From Fidelibacterota bacterium (lineage in GTDB: Bacteria; Pseudomonadota; Alphaproteobacteria; Rhodospirillales; Rhodospirillaceae): a DNA stretch of 55,093 bases. The translations under genes were made by a program, and so were the position numbers. The stretch's first letter is position 1. Every line of letters begins with the position of its first letter. The stretch is from assembly GCA_947475295.1 (NCBI GenBank), contig CANJLF010000020.1:1-55093 (forward strand). Reading direction: 5' to 3'. The notes beneath the pieces are model-generated. The model worked only from the letters and a program-made list of their open reading frames with translations, was not told the DNA's origin and did no database searches. Below are positions 28,399-36,957 of the stretch, one piece after another.

Positions 28399-28819
28399 GG
28401 TTCGTGTCCTAGGGTGTGTCGGGATTACTTAATGAAAAGGCCGCGCTCATGCAAACTGGTGATGCAAACCTTGCGGGCCATTCTTTCCGGGCCAGGGGCC
28501 TGTGCTATGCCCGCTAGCTTTGGCGGCAAAGTTTACCGTGGGGGATGGGTAGACCTTAAGCCGGGAAGGGCCGGCGACTCGGCCTTTGGCGAATGTCAAA
28601 AAACCCGCCGAAGAGCCGCCTAAGGGGCATTTCACATATGAGTTGGTTTCGAGTCCTAATCTGGAGCCCCAAATTAAGTTATTATAAATCAATGGCTTAT
28701 GATTGAGGCCCGCGGCCAATATACATGTATGGCCCTTGCGTTCTGCTGGCGTTTACTTTATTAATCAAGACTGCACAGAAGAAGTGCGAAAGTTTTCGTC
28801 GGCCAGAAAGGGCGATGAA
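28399..28819. other. Divergent control region between metH and the EF-hand protein gene
   Basis: These 421 bp hold no supported gene. On the metH side an octamer direct repeat, ATGCAAAC at 28449-28456 and again at 28462-28469 (13 bp apart, roughly one helical turn), lies about 50-70 bp before the metH start and may be an operator. GC-rich complementary stretches occur at 28480-28500 and 28560-28585. I looked for SAM-II, SAH and cobalamin riboswitch cores and did not find them. Towards the right the DNA becomes AT-rich (TTATTATAAATC near 28679), a likely promoter for the plus-strand gene. Confidence 0.45.
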
Positions 28820-29825
28820 ATGACGGAAGTGGTCACCTCCTCCGCTGCTTTCCAGCAGCTCAACCTGCTAGCCCCCCCGGCAGCAGGTTTTCGTCGTTGA
28901 GCGTCAAGGCGTCGATTCTGGCTTTGCCACCGCTGATATCGCTCCGACCTCCGTTGAGACGTCCTCCGACAGTTTGTCCCAATTTGACTCCTCCGGGAAC
29001 GACCAAAACCCGGTCAATCGCCACCAGGACCAGGCGCAAGCCCCGTCGCGCCCCGATCCCGCGATTTCGGGCCCGTCCAAGGCGCGCATCGAGATCAAGC
29101 ATATCGACCTGGGCCTGACGCCGTCCGAAGTCGTCGGCACGCCCGACATTCTGCAGCGTTTCGACAACAACGGCGATGGCCGCGTCGATTTGATCGAAGC
29201 CGCCCGCGCCGGATTGGCCAGGGAAGGCGTCTTCACCTTTGCCGGTTTGGCGGGTGGATCGCAGACGGATGAGCCCGCCGCACCCGCACCCGCGCCCATT
29301 TTGGAACCGATTGCCAGCGTCGCCGCGCCCCAAGCAACGCCGGTGGCGGTTGACGATCAGGGCGACAAGAAGATCTTTACCTCGGCTGACGTCGCTGGCG
29401 CCGCGCAAACCAAAAAGTTCTTCGTTGCGGCCCAGGCCGCTGCTGCGCAAGGCACCGCTAGCGGCGTCGCCGATGCGCCCAAGAAGTTCTACGGCCAAGG
29501 CGCTGAAATCGTGGTCGGCAAGTTCGCTGTCGCCGAGGCGCAGCCTAAGTTCGTCGAGAAAGCCGCCGAAAAGGCCCATGTGGCCATCACGGAAGACGGC
29601 GGCGAAACCAAGGTCCACACCAAAGTCGCGCAAACCGACACCGATCAGTCTCAAGGCAAGGCCGGCGGCGAAACGTCCAGCGGCTCGACCTATGAGAAAG
29701 CCAAGGCTATCGAGGCCGACGGCCCGGCCAAAAAGGTCCTGGTCGAAGTCACCGCCTATGCCGACGCTTCCGCCATTATCGACGCCGCCGCTTCCGAAGT
29801 TGCCGCCACGGCCGTGACCGCCTAA
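28820..29825 (+). pseudogene. EF-hand-motif protein gene with a +1 frameshift at a C7 tract
   Basis: ATG 28820, preceded by AGAAAGGG, starts MTEVVTSSAAFQQLNLLAP. At seven consecutive Cs (28872-28878) the coding signal moves to the next frame and continues RQQVFVVERQGVDSGFATAD without a stop to TAA 29825; the TAG that closes this second frame upstream lies just before the C-tract. One C fewer would restore a 334-residue protein. The body is Ala-rich with one EF-hand loop (DNNGDGRVDLIE), which fits calcium binding, then low-complexity A/K/E/Q sequence. No family recognised. The second frame alone can begin only at TTG 28974. Frameshift could be a sequencing error, phase variation or decay. An intrinsic terminator follows. 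Confidence 0.6.
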
Positions 29826-29855
29826 ATCAGGCCGTTGTCGCAAAGGTCGATCCGG

Positions 29856-29887
29856 AGGGCTGGGCCATGGGTTCAGCCCTTTTTTTA
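29856..29887 (+). terminator. Intrinsic terminator
   Basis: AGGGCTG and CAGCCCT form a perfect 7-bp stem with an 11-base loop, followed by seven Ts. It ends the EF-hand protein transcript. It also covers the ATG at 29867, which argues against that codon being the start of the ABC gene. Confidence 0.9.
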
Positions 29888-29953
29888 TGCCTAAACGCGC
29901 TCAGGACCCGGCCCTTCTGGACCCTCAGGCCTATCCGCGCTAAGTCCAGGGTT

Positions 29954-31831
29954 ATGAAACACTTGTCCTATGCGCCGGAGCAGGTTGAGGCTGGCCGCAA
30001 GCGCGGCGACTGGCAGGTTATCAAATCGCTGCTGCCGTTTCTGTGGCCGCGCCGGGACGTGCCCGATGCGCTGGAAATCAAAGCGCGCGTGGTGCTGGCG
30101 CTGATTTTCATCGTGGCGGCGAAAGTTGCTACCGTCTTTGCGCCGATCTATCTCAAACAGGCCGTGGATGAGCTGGCGCCGGCCGATGCGGCTGACGCCG
30201 TTGTCGTCATTCCGCTGGCCCTCATTGTCGCCTACGGGGCAGCGCGTTTTTTAGGCCAGGCTTTCGCCCAGTTCCGCGACGCGATCTTTGCCAAGGTCGG
30301 CGTGCGCGCGGTGCGGCGCTCCTCGGCCGCGGTGCTGACGCACCTTCACCGGCTCTCCCTGCGCTTTCACTTGGACCGGCGCACCGGCGCCCTGACGCGC
30401 TCCATCGAGCGCGGCCGCAACGCCATTGAAAGCCTGGTGTCGATCTCGCTGTTCAACGTGCTGCCGACGATTCTGGAGGTGGCGCTGGTGTTTGGCGTGC
30501 TGTGGAAGGCCTTCAACATCTGGTTCGGCGTGGTTTCGCTGCTGGTGGTTGTGGTCTATGTCGCCTTCACCGGTTTCACCACCGAATGGCGCTTGAAGTA
30601 CCGCCGCGAGAGCAATGCTTTGGACAGCCGCGCCAGTACGCGCGCCATCGACAGCCTCTTGAACTATGAAACCGTCAAGACCTTCGGCAACGAAGAGCTT
30701 GAAGTGCGCGAATACGACCGGGTCATGGGCCAATACGAAACCGCCTCGGTGCGGACGCAATCGACGCTGGCAATGATGAACGTCGGTCAGGCGTTCATCA
30801 TTTCCGTGGGTCTGGCCGTACTGATGGCCATGGCGGCAGCCGGCAAGATCGCCGGCACCATGACTGTGGGCGACTTTACCCTCGTCAATCTCTACATGCT
30901 GCAGCTCTCGCAGCCGCTCAACTTCTTCGGCTTCGTCTACCGCAACATCAAACAATCCCTGGTCGATATTGAGAAGATGTTCGACCTCATGGATGTTGAG
31001 CCCGAGATCAACGACAAGCCGGGCGCTGAACCGCTGCGCGTCGCGGGCGGCGAAGTGCGTTTCGACAATGTGACCTTTGCCTACGATCCGCGCCGGCCGA
31101 TCCTGAAAGACGTTTCGTTCACGGTGCCGCCCGGCAAGATGACGGCTTTTGTCGGCGCGACCGGCTCCGGAAAATCCACCATCGGGCGGCTCCTGTTCCG
31201 CTACTACGATATTGCTGCCGGCCGGATTTCCATCGACGGCCAGGATATCCGCGATGTCACTCAAAGCAGCGTGCGCGCGGCCATCGGGGTGGTGCCGCAG
31301 GATACGGTGCTGTTCAACGACACCATCCGCTACAACCTCTCCTACGCCAAACCCAATGCGCCGCAGGAAGATATCGCGCGCGCGGCGAGCCTTGCGCATA
31401 TCCACGATTTCATCGGCAGCTTGCCCGACGGCTACGAGACCCTGGTCGGCGAACGCGGGCTGAAGCTCTCGGGCGGCGAGAAGCAGCGCGTCGCCATCGC
31501 CCGCGTGATTCTGAAAGGCGCGCCGATCCTGTTGTTCGACGAAGCCACCTCGGCCTTGGACACCCATACGGAAAAAGAGATCCAGGCCAACCTGCGCGAG
31601 GTCAGCATCGGTCGCACCACCCTGGTCATCGCCCACCGCCTGTCGACCATCGTCGATGCCGATCAAATTCTGGTGCTGGGTGACGGCGAGATCATCGAGC
31701 GCGGCACCCACGAGGAATTGCTGCGCCAAGGCGGCTCCTATGCCTCGGCCTGGGCCAAGCAGCAGAAGTCCATGGCCGTGGCGGCCGAAGACCGCGACGA
31801 TTTCCTGCCCGCGACGCGCGTCGCGGAATAA
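29954..31831 (+). CDS. Atm1/HMT1-type ABC exporter (fused membrane and ATPase domains)
   Basis: A 625-residue half-transporter that works as a homodimer. Residues about 35-330 hold six membrane segments; the ATPase domain has Walker A GATGSGKST (about 401-409), signature LSGGEKQR (about 506-513), Walker B ILLFDEAT and the H-loop AHRLST. The membrane part contains NYETVKTFGNEELE and FRDAIFAKVGVRAVRR, marks of the ATM1 group, which exports glutathione-linked sulfur or metal compounds from mitochondria and alphaproteobacteria. The ATG at 29954 is chosen because the earlier one lies in the terminator hairpin. Exact substrate is unknown. Confidence 0.93.
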   Translation: MKHLSYAPEQVEAGRKRGDWQVIKSLLPFLWPRRDVPDALEIKARVVLALIFIVAAKVATVFAPIYLKQAVDELAPADAADAVVVIPLALIVAYGAARFLGQAFAQFRDAIFAKVGVRAVRRSSAAVLTHLHRLSLRFHLDRRTGALTRSIERGRNAIESLVSISLFNVLPTILEVALVFGVLWKAFNIWFGVVSLLVVVVYVAFTGFTTEWRLKYRRESNALDSRASTRAIDSLLNYETVKTFGNEELEVREYDRVMGQYETASVRTQSTLAMMNVGQAFIISVGLAVLMAMAAAGKIAGTMTVGDFTLVNLYMLQLSQPLNFFGFVYRNIKQSLVDIEKMFDLMDVEPEINDKPGAEPLRVAGGEVRFDNVTFAYDPRRPILKDVSFTVPPGKMTAFVGATGSGKSTIGRLLFRYYDIAAGRISIDGQDIRDVTQSSVRAAIGVVPQDTVLFNDTIRYNLSYAKPNAPQEDIARAASLAHIHDFIGSLPDGYETLVGERGLKLSGGEKQRVAIARVILKGAPILLFDEATSALDTHTEKEIQANLREVSIGRTTLVIAHRLSTIVDADQILVLGDGEIIERGTHEELLRQGGSYASAWAKQQKSMAVAAEDRDDFLPATRVAE

Positions 31832-32040
31832 GTTTTCTCAATAAATATAAATCGCTTATAACTTCAGGCCATCCCTGAAACAATAATTCCGCGCCGACCC
31901 TCAAATATCGGGCATGGAACACATTTTTAATCATCCCGTTCTAGGCTGGCACCCGGGTGAATCGGGATGAGCGGCCGCCTGCCGTCTGTCCCGGCCAATA
32001 ACATTACTCCCAGCAAACGGGACACACGGGGAAGCGGATC

Positions 32041-35000
32041 ATGGCCCATCAGACCGACGACATGCACGACGACGCGAGCTTGCCGAACGGCAACGACGCG
32101 CACGGCGGGGCGCCGAAGATCACGCTGAAGTCCGGCAATACGCGCGGTGCAGCGCGCGTCAAGAAGCCGCCTTTCGGCGCGCCCAGGTCAGCGCTGGTAC
32201 AAACAGCGCTCGATATCAGCGAGCCGCTTGACGTCGGCATGGACATCGATCCCGCCGCGCCCCAGGACAGCGGTTTTGAGCGTTGGTGGCGCGAATCCGG
32301 CAAGGTTGTCGCCGGCGGCATCATTCTCTCCGGCGTCTGGGCCCTGGCTTTCTCGGTTTACATCACCAGCGCCATCGGCTGGCGTCAGCTCTACGCCCTT
32401 CTGCCCGATCAGTTCGGCAGCTTCATGGCGACGTTCATGTTGCCGCTGGCCTTCCTGTGGCTGGTGGTCGCTTACCTCGACCGCGGCCAAGAACTGCGCC
32501 GCGAAAGTGCCGCGCTCCGCCGCCACCTCGCCCAGCTCACTTATCCTTCGGTCCAGGCCGAAGGCCGCGTCAACATGGTTTCGGAGTCCCTCAAAGCCCA
32601 AGCGCGCATGCTGGTGGACGCCAGCGAGGCCGCCGTCCGCAACATGCAGAAGCTGCAAGCCGGCTTCATGCGCGACACTGAAAAGCTCGCCAGCGTCACC
32701 GGCCAGTTGGAAGCGGGGGCAGGTTCCGCCGCCGCCGCGGTCACCGATCAGGTCGCCAAGCTGCAGCTGGTCATCGATTCCGCCGCCGACGTGAACCTGA
32801 AGATCGAGGACGCATTGCGCCGCCAACACGAATTTGTGCGGACCTCCAGCCAGAAGACCCTGTCCGAGGTCAACAGCATGGGTCAGACCCTGGCCGGTCA
32901 CGTTAACACGCTCTCCACTGCCACCGAGCGCGCCCGCGGCATGAGCGCCGCCATCGCCCAGCAGCTGGGCGAGCAGGAAAAAGCCCTCGCCAAAGCTGGC
33001 GAAACCGCCAAGACCTATGCCGACGAAATGGGCAAGGCCGTCGCGTCCAACGCCGAACAGGTCGAAGACGCCGCCAAACGCGCTGAGAACACCATCGCCG
33101 ATATGGCCGATAACCTCATGGGCAAGGCCCACAGCTTGGAAGCCCTGTTCGACAAACAGCGCGCCGAATTGTCCGCCGCCGGCGACCGCATCGAAGACCA
33201 GGCCACCAAGGTAAATATGCGTCTCGGCCAGCAGACCGCCAACCTCGATCAGGTCATGGAACGCGTGCTCAGCCGCGTGAAGATCGTCGAAGAAGCGCTG
33301 GCCATTCAGACCAAGGAACTCAGCGCTGCCTCCGACGGCGCGGTTGCGAAACTGCGTCTGGTTGAGAACATGGTAAAAAAGCAGGCCGAAGGCGTAGGCG
33401 AAGCCGCCACACGCGTCGAGACCCGTCTTGCTGTCGCCGCCGACGAATTTGGTCTGCGCTCGCGCATCGTCACCGAGAAGTTCGACCGCGCAACCGCCGA
33501 TCTGGAGAAGGCCTCCAACGTCGCCATCGGCCGCGCCGAAGCCATGGGCACGATCTCCGACACCGTCATCCAGAAGATCGATACCGTCGGCGTGCGCGTG
33601 CGTGAACACGCCGAACAGCTGGCCAACTCGGCCAGCCGCGCCGCCGTTCAGGCCGATACTATTCGCGACACGCTGCGCCGCCAGAACGACGAACTGGAAA
33701 TGGCCGCTAACACACTGACAACTCACGTCCGTCTGTCCGAAACCGCCCTGGCCCAACAGGCTCGCCAGATGGGCTCGACCTCCGAGCAGGTCTTGGCCCA
33801 CGTGCGGTCGATGTCGGACATTCTCAGCCAGAATTCGTCTGAGCTTATGCAGCTTTCGGCCCGCGTCACCAAGGAACTGGAATCGATCCGCGAATCCCTG
33901 GAAGCCACCTCGCAGAAGGTCCAGGACACCGTCACGCACTCGGTCGCCAAAACCAAGGACGTCAGCCGCGAGATCGGCACCGAAGTCTCGGCGCTATCTT
34001 CCGTCGCAGCACAAGTCTCCAAGGACATGCAGGCGGTCTTGGGCACGCTGGACGAAAGCAAAGACGCCCTGCGCTCGGCTGCCGACGCCGCCGGCGCCAA
34101 GCTCAAGGACGCGTCGATCTCCTTCCACGACCAGGTCGCCTTCATCGACAAGGCCGCCAGCCACGCCACCGAGACCATGGCTGTGGTCGGCGACGGCCTG
34201 CGCCAGCGCTCGGCCGGCATCGCCACTGCCGCCGACGACGCGCAAGTGCGCCTCAACGGCTTCCGCGACGCGCTTCAAAAACTCATGCTCGACTTCGAGG
34301 ACTCCACCAACCGCGGCGCGGCGCAGGTCAGCGTCGCCGGCGAAAAGATGCGCCAGTCCCTGGGCGAGTTCTCCGAGACATCGGAGAAGATCGCCGGCGG
34401 CACGCGCGCTACGGGCGAAGCCTTCCGTCAGCAGCTGCTCACCTTGGGCAAGTCCGCCGACGAGGCCGTCAACCGCGTCGAAGTGGTGCTGAAGACCTTG
34501 CGCAAACACGCCGAAAGCTTGGTGGAAGCCAGCAACGGCATCACCGAACAGACCGGCAAGGCCGGCCAGACCTTCGGCCGCCAGGTCGATCAGCTCATGG
34601 CCAGCGCCGGCAAAGCGGCGGAAACCGCCAAGCAGCTGGAAGAGGCCCACGACAAAGCCCACACCGGCCGTTTCCTGGAGAACACCACCTATGTCATCGA
34701 GCAACTGCACAGCATCTCGGTGGATATCGCCCGCATCTTCCAGCCGTCTGTCGAGGAAGAACTCTGGAAGCGCTACTACAAAGGCGACCAGGGCGTATTC
34801 CTGCGTCACATCACCAAGACGCTCAGCCGCCAGAAGTTCGAAGCCATCCAGCGCAAGTACCAGACCGACGACAAGTTCCGCGGTTATGTCATGCGCTACT
34901 TGAAGGAATACTCGGCGCTGGTGAAGCATGCCCGCGCCACCGACCGCGCCGAAGTGTTGACCACCACCTTCTCGACCTCGGACATGGGCAAGCTTTACAT

Positions 35001-35052
35001 GCTGCTGTCCAAGGCCATGGACGGCGCGGCTATGGAAGGCGCTGCGGAGTAG
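32041..35052 (+). CDS. Large membrane-anchored coiled-coil protein, TipN-like in layout
   Basis: A 1003-residue protein. A charged, low-complexity N-terminus (1-85) is followed by two hydrophobic segments (about 89-110 and 125-146), then some 730 residues of Ala/Glu/Gln/Lys-rich sequence with heptad character, largely predicted coiled coil, and a compact C-terminal domain (about 890-1003) with ELWKRYYKGDQGVFLRHI and KFRGYVMRYLKEYS. Two membrane segments near the N-terminus plus a giant coiled coil is the layout of the Caulobacter polarity protein TipN, and such proteins are often annotated as apolipoprotein-like. The C-terminal domain looks conserved and enzymatic or protein-binding motifs are absent. 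Homology to TipN is not shown, only shared architecture. Confidence 0.75.
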   Translation: MAHQTDDMHDDASLPNGNDAHGGAPKITLKSGNTRGAARVKKPPFGAPRSALVQTALDISEPLDVGMDIDPAAPQDSGFERWWRESGKVVAGGIILSGVWALAFSVYITSAIGWRQLYALLPDQFGSFMATFMLPLAFLWLVVAYLDRGQELRRESAALRRHLAQLTYPSVQAEGRVNMVSESLKAQARMLVDASEAAVRNMQKLQAGFMRDTEKLASVTGQLEAGAGSAAAAVTDQVAKLQLVIDSAADVNLKIEDALRRQHEFVRTSSQKTLSEVNSMGQTLAGHVNTLSTATERARGMSAAIAQQLGEQEKALAKAGETAKTYADEMGKAVASNAEQVEDAAKRAENTIADMADNLMGKAHSLEALFDKQRAELSAAGDRIEDQATKVNMRLGQQTANLDQVMERVLSRVKIVEEALAIQTKELSAASDGAVAKLRLVENMVKKQAEGVGEAATRVETRLAVAADEFGLRSRIVTEKFDRATADLEKASNVAIGRAEAMGTISDTVIQKIDTVGVRVREHAEQLANSASRAAVQADTIRDTLRRQNDELEMAANTLTTHVRLSETALAQQARQMGSTSEQVLAHVRSMSDILSQNSSELMQLSARVTKELESIRESLEATSQKVQDTVTHSVAKTKDVSREIGTEVSALSSVAAQVSKDMQAVLGTLDESKDALRSAADAAGAKLKDASISFHDQVAFIDKAASHATETMAVVGDGLRQRSAGIATAADDAQVRLNGFRDALQKLMLDFEDSTNRGAAQVSVAGEKMRQSLGEFSETSEKIAGGTRATGEAFRQQLLTLGKSADEAVNRVEVVLKTLRKHAESLVEASNGITEQTGKAGQTFGRQVDQLMASAGKAAETAKQLEEAHDKAHTGRFLENTTYVIEQLHSISVDIARIFQPSVEEELWKRYYKGDQGVFLRHITKTLSRQKFEAIQRKYQTDDKFRGYVMRYLKEYSALVKHARATDRAEVLTTTFSTSDMGKLYMLLSKAMDGAAMEGAAE

Positions 35053-35056
35053 CCTC

Positions 35057-36022
35057 TTACAACCAGCCGGACTTCTTGAAGCGGTAGTACAAGAAGATGC
35101 AGGCCGCCGCGATGGTGAACAACGCGAGTGGATAGCCGTAATACCAATCCAGTTCGGGCATATATTTGAAGTTCATGCCCCAGAGGCCGGCAAAGGCCGT
35201 CGGTACGGCGAACATGCCGGCCCAAGCCGCCAGACGTTTTGTGACTTCGTTCTCTTCGATGGTGACGATGGCGAGGTTCACCTGCATGGCCGAGGCGATG
35301 GTATCGCGAATCGTATCGAGCGACGAATTGAGCCGGGTCAGGTGATCGTAGACGTCGCGGAAGTATTCCTGGGAATTGACGCAGATCTGCGGCACGCGCC
35401 CGCCATAAAGCTTGCCCACGGCTTCCATCAGCGGAAAAACCGCGTGCTTCATGACCAGGACTTTTTGCTTCAGTTGATAGAGATGTTCAGTGTTGGCGCG
35501 GGCAGACCCCTTGGAGAAGATTTTCTCCTCGATGGATTCCAGCTCGGACTCTAGCGCATCGATGATCGGGAAGTAGCGATCCACCACCGCGTCCATCAGC
35601 GCGTAGAGCACAAAGCCGGCGCCCTGTTTCAAGAGATGGGGCTCGCGCTCGCAGCGGTCGCGCACGCCGACGAATTTCTGCTGGCTGCGGTTGCGCACGG
35701 ACAGGACGTAGTTGCGCCCCACAAAGACGTCGATCTCGCCCACGTTTAGGCTGTGGTCGACCACCTCGATCAGTTGGATCACCGCGAAAATCGAATCGCC
35801 GTATTCCTCGATCTTCGGGCGCTGGTGACCGACTTGGGCGTCTTCCACCGCCAGCTCGTGCAGGTCGAACTCCTCGCGCATCTCCTTCAGCTCATCAGGT
35901 GTGGGGTCTTTCAAGGCTACCCAGACAAACGTGTCGGGCTTGGCCAGAAAGTCGCTGACCTGCGGCACCGATATATCGGCGAGCTTTTTCCCGTCCTGGT
36001 AGGCAATGCAATTGATCAACAT
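35057..36022 (-). CDS. corA: CorA-family divalent metal transporter
   Basis: A 321-residue protein with the large N-terminal cytoplasmic domain and two C-terminal membrane helices (about 265-285 and 293-313). The pore signature GMN lies in LWGMNFKYMPELDW near residues 282-284, with the acidic loop after it. It carries Mg2+ (or Co2+/Ni2+) as a pentamer. It converges on the coiled-coil gene with only four bases between the stop codons. CorA and ZntB share this fold; the PELDW loop favours CorA. Confidence 0.95.
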   Translation of the reverse strand: MLINCIAYQDGKKLADISVPQVSDFLAKPDTFVWVALKDPTPDELKEMREEFDLHELAVEDAQVGHQRPKIEEYGDSIFAVIQLIEVVDHSLNVGEIDVFVGRNYVLSVRNRSQQKFVGVRDRCEREPHLLKQGAGFVLYALMDAVVDRYFPIIDALESELESIEEKIFSKGSARANTEHLYQLKQKVLVMKHAVFPLMEAVGKLYGGRVPQICVNSQEYFRDVYDHLTRLNSSLDTIRDTIASAMQVNLAIVTIEENEVTKRLAAWAGMFAVPTAFAGLWGMNFKYMPELDWYYGYPLALFTIAAACIFLYYRFKKSGWL

Positions 36023-36294
36023 GGCAGCGGTTCCCCGAGGGCCGGTAGAGGCAGCTTATGCCCCGAGATTACGGCGCTTTTGGTGCCCCGGGCCAGCATC
36101 AAACGCCATATCCCGCATGAGCCACCTGTAATGGAAACGGGCCAATGGAACAAGACGGGGCCGGCCCCGCGTTGCGGTTGGGCTTCCATTAACCAAGCCT
36201 TGACCTATCGCGGGCACTCTTAGAGTTCGGGCTCCCTCACAAAAGGCGCCCGCCCTTCTCACGGTTGGTCAAAAGAGTTCCCGGGAGCGTCCTG

Positions 36295-36957
36295 TTGAAC
36301 GTATCGGTTCCCACATCCCGCCCGAGAGTCCCGCCCGAGATCAAGCTGGAGCTTGCTGGACAGGACGGCTTTATGGCGCGCATCAAGCAGATCATCAGCG
36401 GCACGGCCGCCCTGGCCAGCGCGGCCGGCGATCCATCCGACGACCTGAAAAACCTGCAGGGCTATCTCGCCGGCGGCGACGCCATGGTCGTGCATGCCCG
36501 CATGGGCCGCACCTTGGTGGGGTTCCTGGTGCTGGATTCGACCAACGGCGCGGCGCCCTTTTCATGGGTGGACCAGCGCTACCGCAATAAAGGTTTGGGC
36601 GAACGGTTTTATTCCTTCGCCTGCATCAATTTGGCGAGGACCACACCCGAATTCCGCTTTCACAAGGACATGCTGGAGGAATATGCCGGTGTCCTGAGAG
36701 CTGCCGGCTTGCAGCCCATGCTGAAGGATTCGTTCTACACCGTGCACGGCGCCGGCGCGCCGGCGGAAAGTAATTTCGAGCCCTTGCCGGCCCAAGCACC
36801 GGCGGCTTCAGTCCGCGCGCATCTGCGAGAAGGCGATAAGGGCCCGGGTGCGGGCGGTCTTGTGATCGACGATGGGAACTGGATAGGTTTTTCCAAGCAC
36901 AATGCCCGCCGCCTGAAGCTGCGCTTCGGGCAGTTCCCACGGCTTGTGGAGGAATGA
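36295..36957 (+). CDS. GNAT-like acetyltransferase domain protein overlapping photolyase
   Basis: The central part reads AMVVHARMGRTLVGFLVLDS then FSWVDQRYRNKGLGERFY; the R-N-K-G-L-G turn fits the acetyl-CoA-binding motif R/Q-x-x-G-x-G of GNAT enzymes. Substrate is unknown. The C-terminal 50 codons run antisense to the end of the photolyase gene (150 bp overlap) and look like a shadow of it, so the original stop may have been lost. I favour TTG 36295, which has GGGAG seven bases upstream, over TTG 36265; no ATG serves the N-terminus. Confidence 0.6.
   Translation: MNVSVPTSRPRVPPEIKLELAGQDGFMARIKQIISGTAALASAAGDPSDDLKNLQGYLAGGDAMVVHARMGRTLVGFLVLDSTNGAAPFSWVDQRYRNKGLGERFYSFACINLARTTPEFRFHKDMLEEYAGVLRAAGLQPMLKDSFYTVHGAGAPAESNFEPLPAQAPAASVRAHLREGDKGPGAGGLVIDDGNWIGFSKHNARRLKLRFGQFPRLVEE

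Noticed and set aside
28399-28700. Riboswitch (SAM-II, SAH or cobalamin) before metH
   Set aside because: None of the conserved cores I know could be matched; only repeats and GC-rich pairing were seen.
29867-29953. Earlier ATG for the ABC exporter
   Set aside because: It lies within the terminator hairpin 29856-29887, so it is unlikely to be used.
32188-33939. 583-codon minus-strand frame
   Set aside because: Shadow of the coiled-coil protein gene.
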